This document shows, piece by piece, positions 52,663-63,400 of a stretch of DNA of 64,000 bases (positions are counted from its first letter, which is position 1; every line of letters begins with the position of its first letter). The notes under the pieces are model-generated. The model did no database searches, was not told where the DNA came from, and saw only the letters and a list, made by a program, of their open reading frames with translations. The translations under genes and the position numbers were made by a program. Source of the DNA: Edaphobacter flagellatus (GTDB lineage: Bacteria; Acidobacteriota; Terriglobia; Terriglobales; Acidobacteriaceae). The DNA lies in assembly GCF_025264665.1 (NCBI RefSeq), contig NZ_CP073697.1:2852001-2916000 (forward strand), read 5' to 3'.

Positions 52663-54603
52663 TTGCCTGCCTGGACCCATCTTCCCGCGTATCTTCGAAC
52701 GTTGGCTGCAAACTCGCGTGGCGGCGTGCTGCTGGAGACTGCGCGGTTCGACGAAGGCAATCGATATAGCCATCTTTTTCTTCATCCTGTAGAGACCATC
52801 GAGGCGCGCTCTCTGGATGAGATCCCTCGGTTGTTTGAGCGCCTGGAACGTGCGCTTGCTCAGGGCAGATATCTTGCGGGTTATTTGAGCTATGAGTGCG
52901 GCGAGCACTTTGCGCTGGCTCGTGGGCAGCGATGGCAATCTAAGGTGTCAAGAGACGCGCTGCCGCTGGCCTGGTTTGGCGTGTATGAGCGGCCTTTTGT
53001 CTTCGATCATGTTGCGGGCGGGTTTGTGGGGGAAGCTCCTCATTCCGATGTCGTGGTTGAAGCTATTCCTGAGAAGGCTGTTGAAGATGCAGCGCCGAAG
53101 CTCGAGATCGCAGAGCGTGCGTATGTACAGGCGATTGAGACGATCAAGCGATATATCGAAGCCGGAGATACCTACCAGGTGAACTTTACGGACGCGGTCA
53201 CGGTGCGGCTGCCGCATTCGGCTGCGGCATCGTTCGGTGCGCTGATGGAGGCGCAGCCTGTGAGCTATGGCGCTCTGCTGCATGTAGAGGAGAAGCACAT
53301 TCTCTCGTTATCGCCGGAGCTGTTTTTCTCGGTAGATGCAGGCGCTGCGCGACGTATTGTGACGCGCCCGATGAAGGGGACGATGCCGCGCGGAATGGAT
53401 GTGGCAGAAGATGCGGCGCAGGGGGCGAGGCTGGCGGCGGACGAGAAGAACCGCAGCGAGCACATCATGATCGTCGATCTGTTGCGTAACGATCTGGGCC
53501 GCATTTGCCGTATGGGTACGGTGCGCGCGGATGAGTTGTTTCGCGTGGAGCGTTACAGAACGCTGCTGCAGATGACCTCGACAGTGGAAGGTGTGCTGCG
53601 GGATGGACTCGGCTGGTACGAGATCTTTCGAGCGGTGTTTCCTTCGGGATCGATCACGGGTGCACCGAAGATTCGCACGATGGAGATTATTCGTGAGCTT
53701 GAGCGCGGATCGCGTGGTGTCTACACGGGGGGGATTGGCTATATCGCTCCTACGGGAGCGGCTGCGTTCAATGTTGCGATACGCACGCTGGTGGTGGAGA
53801 ACGGTGAGGGGGGCATGGGAGTGGGTGGTGGCATTGTGGCAGATTCCGAACCAGAAGCGGAGTATCGCGAGTGCCAGTTGAAGGCTCGTTTTCTAACGAC
53901 TCCCCGGCGCGAGTTTCAGCTGATCGAGACAATGCTGGCTGCTGGAGGCGATGTGAAGATGCTGCCGCTGCACATGGAGCGGCTTGCGGATTCGGCAGCG
54001 TATTTTGATTTTGTGTTCGATCGTGCAGCAGTAGAGAAGCAGGTTACTGCATACGTGTGTGGATTACCTGATGGTGCGCGGTATCGTGTGCGTCTGTTGC
54101 TCCATGCTTCCGGAGTAGCGACGTTCTCTCATTCGGTGCTTGCGGAGGAAGATGCGCGTGATGTTGCGGTGAAGATCTCCGATAAGCGCGTGAACTCGAA
54201 GGATGTTTTTCTCCGCCATAAGACGACGCTGCGTGCGCTCTATGACGAAGAGTTTGCCAAGGCGCGGGCGGAAAGGTTTGACGAGGTGCTGTTCGTCAAT
54301 GAGCGTGGGGAATTGACGGAGGGAGCGATCAGTACGGTGTTTCTTCGTTGCGAGGGAAGGCTGCTGACGCCGCCGCTTGAGTCGGGTGTGTTGCCTGGCG
54401 TCCTGCGTAGGCAGGTGCTGGCAACGGAGCCTGCGGAAGAGTGCGTTTTTCGCATTGAGGATATTGAAAATGCCGAGGTGTACATCGGCAATTCTGTTCG
54501 CGGGCTGCGGCGCGTTACCCGGATAGAGATGGCAGAGGCAAGTGCGATCAATGCTTTGCAGAAGACGGTTCGGCATAGGGTGCCCGGTAACCTGGACGGT
54601 TAG
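52663..54603 (+). CDS. pabB: fused aminodeoxychorismate synthase component I and aminodeoxychorismate lyase (PabB-PabC)
   Basis: The 646-residue protein is a fusion. The first about 425 residues are the chorismate-binding domain: AGDTYQVNFTDAV, TRPMKGTMPRGM with the PabB-type Lys, HIMIVDLLRNDLGRICRMGT and PSGSITGAPKIRTMEIIREL. The rest is a class IV PLP lyase with the lysine in LRHKTTLRALYDEEF and ELTEGAISTVFL. Together they convert chorismate to p-aminobenzoate for folate, given ammonia from a PabA partner that is not in the window. TTG is the start codon. Fused forms of this type are known in several bacteria. Confidence 0.85.
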   Translation: MPAWTHLPAYLRTLAANSRGGVLLETARFDEGNRYSHLFLHPVETIEARSLDEIPRLFERLERALAQGRYLAGYLSYECGEHFALARGQRWQSKVSRDALPLAWFGVYERPFVFDHVAGGFVGEAPHSDVVVEAIPEKAVEDAAPKLEIAERAYVQAIETIKRYIEAGDTYQVNFTDAVTVRLPHSAAASFGALMEAQPVSYGALLHVEEKHILSLSPELFFSVDAGAARRIVTRPMKGTMPRGMDVAEDAAQGARLAADEKNRSEHIMIVDLLRNDLGRICRMGTVRADELFRVERYRTLLQMTSTVEGVLRDGLGWYEIFRAVFPSGSITGAPKIRTMEIIRELERGSRGVYTGGIGYIAPTGAAAFNVAIRTLVVENGEGGMGVGGGIVADSEPEAEYRECQLKARFLTTPRREFQLIETMLAAGGDVKMLPLHMERLADSAAYFDFVFDRAAVEKQVTAYVCGLPDGARYRVRLLLHASGVATFSHSVLAEEDARDVAVKISDKRVNSKDVFLRHKTTLRALYDEEFAKARAERFDEVLFVNERGELTEGAISTVFLRCEGRLLTPPLESGVLPGVLRRQVLATEPAEECVFRIEDIENAEVYIGNSVRGLRRVTRIEMAEASAINALQKTVRHRVPGNLDG

Positions 54604-54698
54604 CGGACGGCTATTGCAGAGTTTCCCTCCATTGACGATGATGGATGGTCGCTCGGCGTATTGGGGCGGTGTACGTCTGAAGTGTAAGGAGTTGGCTG

Positions 54699-55751
54699 AT
54701 GAGATCGCAGGACGGCGTGTTGTGGCAACTACTGGAGTCGCTGGCGGGGCAGGAGCGTTGCGCCCGCCTTTTCCGTGTGTTGGTGATTCATCAGGATCTG
54801 ACAGGTGATCCGGGACCTCGTGTTTCGCGCGCGGTGCTGGCGCAGGCGTTGAACATGCTGTTGTTTGAAGACCTGCTGCATCGCGTGCCAGCGGCAACAC
54901 TCTATGTGGACCGCTGTGTCGCGCAGGGGCGTACGGTGATGCACGATCATGGCGCAGTGCGCACGGTAGCGTTGCAGGGAATGGGTGCGCTGCCGGCAGG
55001 ACAGGAGGCGATTGTGCGCATCCTGCGACCGTTGGGGTATGGGCTGAATGGGGTGTATCCGCTGGAGAGGCTGCGTATGACGGGCCGCTCGTATGCGCAG
55101 GCCGATTATCCGGAGGAGATTGCGCAGTTCTTTATCAGCGAGCTGCATGCGGAGCGGTTCTCGCCAGACTTTCAAGCTGCGGTGAAGCGTGTGACGTCGA
55201 CCTCGAAAGATCCAGTGACGCCGGAGGCTGTCGAGCTGCTGAAGAAGCTGGAGAAGGAGCGCAGCCTGTCATTGGAAGAGGCGCAGGAGCTGTTGCCGGT
55301 GCTGGTGAAGGTCTTCGACCGGCAGCATGACGATCCGGCGCTGGCCGACTACCAGGTACTGCAGGCTGAATCGCCGGAGATGGCATGGATTTCAACCGAG
55401 GGGAATGCCTTCAATCATGCGACGGATCGTGTGGAGGATGTCGACAAGCTGTCTGATGAGTTGAAGGCATTGAAACAGCCGATCAAGGAATCGGTGGAGA
55501 CGTCTCAGTCGGGCCGGGTACGGCAGACGGCGTTTCAGGCGGCGCGGGTACAGCGCAGCTTCCGTTGTGCGGATGGCAGCATGATTCAGAAAGAGGTGCC
55601 GGGCTCGTTCTATGAGTTCATCACGCGACTGCACATGCCCGAGAAAGATGGAAAGCGGCCGCTTGACCTGAGTTTTGACAGCTCGAATGCGCAGGCGATC
55701 TTCAAGATGACGGCGAGCACGAAACCGACTGCCGCGGACGTAAAGCAGTAG
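54699..55751 (+). CDS. DUF1338 / HglS-like 2-oxoadipate dioxygenase-decarboxylase
   Basis: The 350-residue protein matches the DUF1338 family: MHDHGAVRTVALQGMGALPA (His84 and Arg88 fit the His-x3-Arg of HglS), YPEEIAQFFISELH, and GNAFNHATDRVEDVDKL supplying the second His. HglS, a non-heme iron enzyme, converts 2-oxoadipate to D-2-hydroxyglutarate in lysine breakdown. It is about 100 residues shorter than Pseudomonas HglS as I recall it. The next gene encodes a likely D-2-hydroxyglutarate dehydrogenase, which supports this reaction. The start has GTAAGGAG upstream. Confidence 0.78.
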   Translation: MRSQDGVLWQLLESLAGQERCARLFRVLVIHQDLTGDPGPRVSRAVLAQALNMLLFEDLLHRVPAATLYVDRCVAQGRTVMHDHGAVRTVALQGMGALPAGQEAIVRILRPLGYGLNGVYPLERLRMTGRSYAQADYPEEIAQFFISELHAERFSPDFQAAVKRVTSTSKDPVTPEAVELLKKLEKERSLSLEEAQELLPVLVKVFDRQHDDPALADYQVLQAESPEMAWISTEGNAFNHATDRVEDVDKLSDELKALKQPIKESVETSQSGRVRQTAFQAARVQRSFRCADGSMIQKEVPGSFYEFITRLHMPEKDGKRPLDLSFDSSNAQAIFKMTASTKPTAADVKQ

Positions 55752-55850
55752 CTTCATTAGCAAAATTTGTCCAGATGCCGGGTTGGGCAGGTGTCAATCC
55801 TGCCACGCGCGCAGTAGCATGAGACAAAACGACGAAAAGAGATAGTCCAG

Positions 55851-58808
55851 TTGTCCACGACCACGACTTCCGCATCCGCCTCACCCTTTGTGCTTCTTCC
55901 CAGCTCGCATGCGCGGGCGCATGACCAGTTTGACGGTGCTGCAGCGCTGGAACAGGCGCTGAAGCAGAAGATTCGTGGCGAGGTACGTTTCGATGCTGCT
56001 TCGCGCGCGCTGTATGCGACAGACGCCTCAAATTACAGGCATATTCCTATCGGCCTGGTGGTTCCACTGGACGAAGAGGATGTGATTGCAACGGTGGCTG
56101 TCTGTCGTGAGTTTGGTGCGCCGGTGTTGTCGCGTGGTGGCGGAACGTCGCTGGCCGGGCAGACGACGAATGCGGCGGTGATTCTCGACTTCTCGAAGTA
56201 CATGAACAAGATGGGACCGGTGGACCCGGTGAGCCGCACCGTCCATGTACAGCCCGGTATTGTGCTGGACCGCGTGCGCGAGGCAGCGGAGAAGTTCGCC
56301 CTCACGTATGCGCCTGATCCGGCAACGCACAGTCGCTGCACGATTGGCGGCATGATCGGCAACAACTCCTGCGGTGTGCATGCGCTGATGGGCGGCAAGA
56401 CGGTGGACAACATCCATTCGCTCGATATTTTGCTGTACGACGGTACGCGGATGACGGTGGGTGTGACGAGCGATGAGGATCTGCAACAGAAGATTGCTGC
56501 CGGTGGCCGCGTGGGCGGCCTGTATGCGGGGCTGAAGGAGATTCGAGATCGCTATGCTGATCTCGTCCGGCAGAAGTTCCCAAATATTCCGCGGCGTGTC
56601 TCCGGTTACAACCTGGATGAACTGCTGCCGGAGAACAGTTTCAACGTGGCTCGCGCGCTGGTGGGCAGTGAGGGCACCTGCGCAATCATTCTTGGAGCGA
56701 CGCTGAACCTAGTGGAGAGTCCGCAGTTCCGTACGCTGGTGGGAGTTGGCTTTGAGGATGTTTTTGTTGCGGCGGATCATGTCCCGGCGGTACTGAAATT
56801 CAAGCCGATCGGATTGGAGGGCATGGATGGGCTGCTGCTCGATTCACTGCGCTCAAAGCAGAAGGCGCTGAACGATATTCCCCTGCTGCCGGAGGGGCGG
56901 GGATTTCTGCTGGTTGAGTTCGGCGGCAACTCACAGGTTGAAGCCGATGAGAAGGCGCGTGCGTTTGCGGCTGCCTTTGAATATGCAGCGGAGTCGCGCA
57001 TCTATAACCACGATGAGGCGCATCGCGTCTGGGCTATTCGAGAGTCGGGTCTGGGAGCAACTTCCTTCGTGCCGGGCAAGCGCACCGGCTGGGAGGGGTG
57101 GGAGGACGCGGCGGTTTCGCCGGAGCAGCTTGGCTCGTACCTGCGCGCCATCTTTGCGTTGATGCAGGAGTATGACTACTGGGCTCCGATGTACGGCCAC
57201 TTCGGACAGGGTTGCGTGCATATGCGGTTGAGCTTCGACCTGGAGACGCCGCAGGGCATTCTCAACTTCCGCGAGTTCATGGACAAGGCTGCAGACATCG
57301 CTCTGGCGCACGGCGGCTCGCTCTCGGGCGAGCACGGCGATGGGCAAGCACGTGGTGCTCTGCTGCCGAAGATGTTTGGGCCGGAGCTGATCGAGGCTTT
57401 CCGCAAGTTCAAACGGCTTTTTGATCCGGACTATAAGCTGAACCCACATAAGCTGATTGATCCTCATGAGATTCACGAGGACCTGCGGCTGGGCGTGGAC
57501 TACAAGCCCTGGGAGCCGAAGACGCACTTCGCTTTTGCGGAGGACAATGGTTCATTCGCTCGTGCCACGCTGCGATGTGTTGGCGTGGGTGCGTGTCGCA
57601 AGGCCGATGCAGGCACGATGTGTCCGAGTTACATGGCGACGGGCGAAGAGCAGCACTCGACGCGTGGGCGAGCGCATCTGCTGTGGGAGCTGATGCAGCG
57701 CGAGGTGTTGCCGAACGATTGGGCGAACGAACAGGTGCGGGAATCGCTGGACCTGTGTCTCTCGTGCAAGGCGTGTAAGAGCGAGTGTCCCGTGAGCGTG
57801 GACATGGCGACGTACAAGGCTGAGTTTCTGTCACATCATTACGAGCATCACACGCGGCCGCTGGCGCACTATGCGTTTGGGCGTATCGACCAGTGGGCGA
57901 GGCTGGCGTCGATTGCTCCGGGGATTGTGAACGCGATCAACAATGCTCCGGGGATTTCGAGCCTGATCAAGCGTGTGTTGCATATTCATCCCAGCCGCAG
58001 TTTTCCGAAGTTTGCCAAGGCGTTTACGCCGGATCGCCGGATGGCTCGCGATGCGCGGCGCAGGCGTGGCGATCGCAGGGAGCCGCTTCCGGCGGATGCG
58101 CCGAAGGTTTTTCTATGGGCCGATACCTTCAACAACTACTTCCATCCAGCGACAATGCGTGCGGCACATCAGGTGCTGACGACGGCGGGTTTTCGCGTTA
58201 CTCTACCGAATCATCATCTGTGCTGCGGTCGTCCGCTGTACGACTTCGGCCTGTTGGATACGGCCAAGAAGTATCTGGTGAAGGTAATGGATGCGCTGAC
58301 CGCTGAGATTGAAGCAGGCACACCGGTTGTTGTACTGGAACCGAGCTGTGCTACGGTCTTTCGCGATGAGCTGGTGAATCTGTTTCCGAACGATCCAAGG
58401 GCTGCGAAGCTGCGATCGCAGATCTTTCTGCTAAGCGAATTTCTTGTGCGTTATGCACCGGAATATGAGCCGCCGAAGATTGAAGGCAAGATTGTTCTGC
58501 ATGGGCACTGCCATCACAAGTCCGGCCCTGGCATGGCGGATGAGGTGAAGGTGCTGCGTGCGACTGGGGCTGAGGTGGAGCTGCTGGATTCCGGCTGCTG
58601 CGGCATGGCGGGGCCGTTTGGATTCGAAGAGGATAAATACGAGATCTCGCAGACGCTGGGCGACCGTGTGCTGCTGCCGGCTGTGCGTAAGAACAAGAAC
58701 GCCATCATTGTTTCGGACGGCTTCAGCTGTTGCGAACAGATTACGCAGAATACGGATGCACGACCGAAGCATCTGGCCGAGGTGCTGGCTGAGGCGGAGC
58801 AGGATTAG
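55851..58808 (+). CDS. FAD/Fe-S dehydrogenase, YdiJ-like (likely D-2-hydroxyglutarate dehydrogenase)
   Basis: The 985-residue protein joins an N-terminal FAD-binding oxidase domain (LSRGGGTSLAGQTTNAAVIL, then IGGMIGNNSCGVHALMGGKT), a C-terminal oxidase half, a ferredoxin-type region (CVGVGACRKADAGTMCPSYM and CLSCKACKSECPV) and two CCG domains (CCGRPLYDFG, CCGMAGPFGFE). This is the YdiJ layout (about 1,000 residues), an enzyme shown in E. coli to oxidise D-2-hydroxyglutarate. Lactate or glycolate substrates are alternatives for this superfamily. The HglS-like gene 99 bases upstream makes D-2-hydroxyglutarate the likely substrate. TTG is the apparent start. Confidence 0.85.
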   Translation: MSTTTTSASASPFVLLPSSHARAHDQFDGAAALEQALKQKIRGEVRFDAASRALYATDASNYRHIPIGLVVPLDEEDVIATVAVCREFGAPVLSRGGGTSLAGQTTNAAVILDFSKYMNKMGPVDPVSRTVHVQPGIVLDRVREAAEKFALTYAPDPATHSRCTIGGMIGNNSCGVHALMGGKTVDNIHSLDILLYDGTRMTVGVTSDEDLQQKIAAGGRVGGLYAGLKEIRDRYADLVRQKFPNIPRRVSGYNLDELLPENSFNVARALVGSEGTCAIILGATLNLVESPQFRTLVGVGFEDVFVAADHVPAVLKFKPIGLEGMDGLLLDSLRSKQKALNDIPLLPEGRGFLLVEFGGNSQVEADEKARAFAAAFEYAAESRIYNHDEAHRVWAIRESGLGATSFVPGKRTGWEGWEDAAVSPEQLGSYLRAIFALMQEYDYWAPMYGHFGQGCVHMRLSFDLETPQGILNFREFMDKAADIALAHGGSLSGEHGDGQARGALLPKMFGPELIEAFRKFKRLFDPDYKLNPHKLIDPHEIHEDLRLGVDYKPWEPKTHFAFAEDNGSFARATLRCVGVGACRKADAGTMCPSYMATGEEQHSTRGRAHLLWELMQREVLPNDWANEQVRESLDLCLSCKACKSECPVSVDMATYKAEFLSHHYEHHTRPLAHYAFGRIDQWARLASIAPGIVNAINNAPGISSLIKRVLHIHPSRSFPKFAKAFTPDRRMARDARRRRGDRREPLPADAPKVFLWADTFNNYFHPATMRAAHQVLTTAGFRVTLPNHHLCCGRPLYDFGLLDTAKKYLVKVMDALTAEIEAGTPVVVLEPSCATVFRDELVNLFPNDPRAAKLRSQIFLLSEFLVRYAPEYEPPKIEGKIVLHGHCHHKSGPGMADEVKVLRATGAEVELLDSGCCGMAGPFGFEEDKYEISQTLGDRVLLPAVRKNKNAIIVSDGFSCCEQITQNTDARPKHLAEVLAEAEQD

Positions 58809-60067
58809 TAGCGAAGCTCTCCGATGAAGACGCCGAAAGGTGGTAGCGTCATGCCGTCCAGATGCATGCCACCCATAGCGTTGTCGGAGCGCAGTACGGT
58901 GCGGAGAAAGCTTCCCTTGAGCCGTAAGCGCTGGATGTCAGCCTTCAGCGAGATGGTGACCGGTTGCGCAGAGAGATTCTCGACGACAACGATTGCTGGT
59001 GTAGCGGGTGACACAGCCTGCGGTTTGCGAACCCACGCGAGGACGTTCTGGTCGTCGTGATTGAGTGTCATCATCGCGCCGGAGCTGATCGTGCGATTGC
59101 TGTGTGTCAGCGCGCTGAGCTGGCGGTACCAGTTCAGCAGCGATGCAGGACTGGCGTTGCCTGCGGCTACGCTTCCTGGAGCCGGCTGTTGGCCTTTCTT
59201 CGGCTCATCAAAGAAGACTTTGGAGTCGTCTTGCGTTGAACCTGTCAGGCCAAGCTCCTGACTGTAGAAGAGCATGGTCGCGGCGCGTGTCGTTAACAGC
59301 ATGGTGGCGACCTGTTTTGCGATTTCGACGTTGTGTGTGCTGTCGCCATAGCGTTCGATGCTGCGTTTGAGCGCGGGCGCATCGGAGAAGAGCAGCGGGA
59401 TGCTGCGACCCTGATCAGCCAACTGTTGCGTGGCTTCGAGAGCGGGGCGCACTGCCGATGCGGTGAATTTTTCCTGGGTTCCTGCGCGTCCATCGGCTAC
59501 GAGCTGCGAAGCGTCGGAGCCTCGCGCCTGCGCGTCGATTGAGGCGAGGTCGGAGATGACGATGCGCTGTCCTGCGAAGCTGCTAGCGGCGCGACGCACT
59601 TCAGCGAGTTGCGCTGAAGATGCTCCTGGGATGTAGAAACCGGCAACGCCGTGAGCGAGCCAGAGTCGCGAGGTTGCGTTGAGATCGGCGGCGTGGGGAT
59701 CGAGCTGGACCAGCACGCGGATATTGAATTGACTGGCATTGCGAACGATCTCATCGAAATCATCGAGCGTTCCGAGTGCCGGATCGATCGCCTGTGTGAC
59801 ATTGTTGCTGAGTGGAGTGAGCAACAGCGCGTCGACTCCGATGGAATGGATGTAGTCGAGATGCGTGGCGAGCGAATGCAGGCCGTCGAAACCGCGAGGA
59901 TCGGCCTGGTAGATGACGCTGTGTTTCCACCACGGTGCTGAGGTCATACCAGAACCTGCCCATCCGGGGCGAGCCAATGTTTGCGCAGGTACAGCGATGG
60001 AAAAAGCGAGAGCAGAAGCAAACGCAACGGCTCGTAGGATGTGGCGGGTAAAACGTAGGCTCGGCAT
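58805..60067 (-). CDS. GH13 alpha-amylase-like protein lacking catalytic residues
   Basis: From the ATG at 60067 the protein has 420 residues and a signal peptide (ILRAVAFASALAFSIAVPAQ). Features of a GH13 barrel are present: WWKHSVIYQADPRGF, LDYIHSIGVDALLLTPL, then the region where the nucleophile Asp should be reads GVAGFYIPGASS, and region III reads IVISDLAS with no Glu. A C-terminal beta-domain (VVENLSAQPVTISLKAD...FGVFIGEL) follows. The catalytic Asp and Glu thus seem lost, so it may bind rather than cut glucans. It overlaps the dehydrogenase gene by four bases, convergent. Confidence 0.7.
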   Translation of the reverse strand: MPSLRFTRHILRAVAFASALAFSIAVPAQTLARPGWAGSGMTSAPWWKHSVIYQADPRGFDGLHSLATHLDYIHSIGVDALLLTPLSNNVTQAIDPALGTLDDFDEIVRNASQFNIRVLVQLDPHAADLNATSRLWLAHGVAGFYIPGASSAQLAEVRRAASSFAGQRIVISDLASIDAQARGSDASQLVADGRAGTQEKFTASAVRPALEATQQLADQGRSIPLLFSDAPALKRSIERYGDSTHNVEIAKQVATMLLTTRAATMLFYSQELGLTGSTQDDSKVFFDEPKKGQQPAPGSVAAGNASPASLLNWYRQLSALTHSNRTISSGAMMTLNHDDQNVLAWVRKPQAVSPATPAIVVVENLSAQPVTISLKADIQRLRLKGSFLRTVLRSDNAMGGMHLDGMTLPPFGVFIGELRY

Positions 60068-60472
60068 AAGCGGATGGTCCGATTGTTGCTGTGCTTCAAT
60101 CTGCGGACTCGGCCGTCTGAGCCTGCGTTTGTCTCTATTTACGATGCTACTCCGATCACAGATGATTGCTTTGATCGATAGAGTATGGACGAAGCGGGAA
60201 GTGTAACCGTACCAGCATTTCGAGAAATTATGAGGGTTCATTCATTCATCTGCTTCGAAAGAAGCTCACATTGAGCTTGTCAGACCACGCCTTATTCAGT
60301 ACATTCAAACAACACGGTATACAAATGACCCGGTTCCAGTACATCCATGATGATGTAGTCTGTTGCCCCTCCTGTTGTTGGGGTACCGAGCGTCTGTCCG
60401 CATAACTGAGACCCCAAGTCTGAGTCTTAGTCTTGTTCCTTTTCCAACTGAATAAATAGGAGAGCCCTACCT
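60068..60472. other. divergent promoter region between the GH13-like and TonB-receptor genes
   Basis: No gene is supported in these 405 bases; the start of an open reverse frame crosses them but is not protein-like. The stretch holds the promoters of both genes. It is AT-richer than the flanks, especially near 60290-60340 (TTCAGTACATTCAAACAACA), and I see no clear operator. Confidence 0.4.
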
Positions 60473-63400
60473 ATGAAGTACCTTCCGAGGTATATCTATC
60501 TCTTCCTTTTGGTGCTGGTGTCTGCGATGACGCCGTACCTGGGAGCCCAGACTTTCCGCGGCGGTATCGCGGGAACAGTGCAGGATGCAAGCGGTGCAGC
60601 GGTTCCCGGAGCAAGGGTTTTGCTTACCGGTACAGATACCGGCTTCAAACGCGAGATGGCCACGACCAGCTCGGGCGATTACACCTTTCAGGATATTCCG
60701 CTGGGCAACTACTCGATTGAGGTTTCCTCACAAGGATTTGCAACTCGGCGAGTCGAAAAGATTGTTGTAGGCGCCGGTCAGGTCTATGCGCTCGACATCA
60801 AGCTCAGTGTTGCATCAGCAACCGAGCAGGTGGATGTGAGTGCCGACGCCGTCGCTGTGGATACGCTTTCGACAACGAATACCGCGATTGTTCCCGGACA
60901 GGCCGTGGCGAACATTCCGCTGAACGGACGCGATTTTACGCAGCTGATCAAGATCACTCCCGGCTATAACGGCGCTGGCTCCGTGAACGGGGCCCGTACA
61001 AACCAGAACAACTGGCAGATCGATGGCGTCGATAACAACGACATTTTCCATAACTCGGTGGGCGCGAACCAGGGCGGCGTCTCCGGTGTCGCCGGTGTGA
61101 CTCTTCCAATTGAGGCGATCGATCAGTTCTCGGTTCAGTCGCAGGGAAATGCCGAGGTGGGACGCAATGGTGGCGGCCTGATCAACATGGTCGTCAAGAG
61201 CGGAACGAATAAGTTCCACGGCAGCGCCTACTATTTTTTCCGCAATGAGTACTTCGCTGCGAAGAGCGACTTCCTTGCTCCTTCGGCACGCAAGCCGAAG
61301 ATCCGCAACAACCAGTGGGGCGGTTCGCTTGGCGGTCCGGTGATTCACGACAAGCTCTTCTTCTTCCTGAACTACGAGCATCAGAAGTACATCATCGGTG
61401 CGCAGTCGGCGGCGACGGAACCAACAGTTGACTGGGTTGCCAAGGCGACCACTCTGCTGAATAACCACAATGTCCCGGTCAGCCAAACCTCGCTGAATCT
61501 GTTGACGGCCTTGTGGCCGCAGGGCAACAAGCCAGGTCCTGCAACGGTGAACAACTTCACCGATTCGCGTCCGCAGACGGGATACAGCGACAATGCCGTT
61601 GGCAAGATCGACTGGAACATCAACTCGCGACAGACGCTTTCGGCGCGAGCCTTTATCGGTTCGGGGCGGCAGCTTGGCAATGCGGGCGTCAACATCTGGG
61701 AGTATTACCAGCTTGCTCCAACGCACGTACACAACTATGCCGTTACGCATAACTGGGCGATCTCTAATCAGCTGTCGAACCAGGCTCTGGTCGGTATCAA
61801 TTACTTCGGGCAGACCTTCAACGACAACGTCCACAATCAGAACATCCCAGCGCTTGGTTTGAATACCAGCGTTACCAATCCTGCGCTCTTCGGCGCTCCG
61901 TCCATCAGCTTTCCGAATGCCAACTTCGATTCGATCGGCGTAACGCCTCCGCTTGGCCGTCAGGACTACACCGGCCATGTCACCGATACGGCGACCTACA
62001 TCATTGGCAAGCACCAGTTCCGTTTTGGCGGTGAGTTCCGCAGAAACTATATGAATCTGCTCTACCAGCGCAACGTCCGTGGCGGCTTTACCTTCGATGG
62101 CCAGTCGTCGAAGTCGCTGGCAACTGGCTCGAGCACACCGTATTACCTGGACACATCGTTGGAATCGAGTCCGACGGATCAGTCCGTTCGTTCTCTGGCG
62201 GATTTCCTTGCAGGCTATGCAGCGACCGGCACGATCGTCCGTGGTACGCTGCAGCGCGATGTGTGGGTCAACCAGTGGGATATCTTCGCGCAGGACCAAT
62301 ACCAGCTTCTGCCGTCACTCACGTTGAACTACGGTGTTCGCTGGGACTACTCCGGTCCTGTTTACACAACGAACGGAACGCTCTCGAACTTCAATCCGAA
62401 CTCCACGAGCGGATACTCGGTCGTCGGGGCGGACATCTCCACTCTTTATCCACGCCGTTATACCAACGTTTCGCCACGTTTCGGCTTCAGTCAGAAGGTC
62501 ACAGAAAAGCTGGTTGTTCGTGGAACGTATGGGCTGTTCTTCGATCTGCCGAACCTGAACGGCTTCTTTGACAACCGTCCTGGCAATGGAGCATCTGTCG
62601 GTGTTCAAGCCAACGATGCAGGTCCGAATCCTGTCTTTACGGTTTCGAAAAACACTCCATTTGTGATCGCCACTGGCGTCGATCCTTTACCGTCGTCGCC
62701 GACGTCAGGTGCAATCTTCGGTGTTTCGACGGTTTCGCCGAGCTTCAAGAATGCTTACCTGCAAAACTTCAACCTCAACACGGAGTATCAGTTAAGCCGC
62801 AGCACCATCGTGCAGCTCGGCTATGTCGGTTCAGTTGGCCGCCATCTGTTCAATGTGCGCGATATCAACCAGGCTGCGCCGTCAGCTTCTCCCAACACAT
62901 CCGTCAACGCCAGCACTGGTGCACCGTGCGGCTCGTCGACGAACTGCGTTACGGCGTTGCAATACTCGCGGCCCTACTTCAGCAAGTTTCCCACCTTTGC
63001 TGCGATCAATCAGTTTGAGTCCAGCGCAGGGTCCAACTATAGCTCGCTGCAAGCAATGATTCGCACCAGCGGTTTCCACGGCCTTACGGCACAGGGTTCT
63101 TACACCTATGGCCACGGACTGGATAACGTGTCGGGAACCCGTAACCTCTCGCCGCAGGATTCACGCAATCTTGCCGGTGAATATGGAAATGCGGATTTTG
63201 ATACGCGGCATACCTTCAACGGTTATATCGTCTATGAGATCCCAACCTTCGGCAGCTTCAAGCCGCTAACGCAGGGCTGGGAGGTGAATAGCTTCCTCAC
63301 CTTCTTCACGGGCAAACCTGTTACGCCGAAGACCAGCAGCAACAATAGTGGTACGGGAGAGAAACAGGATCGTGCGACGCAGATTGCAAATCCGAATACC

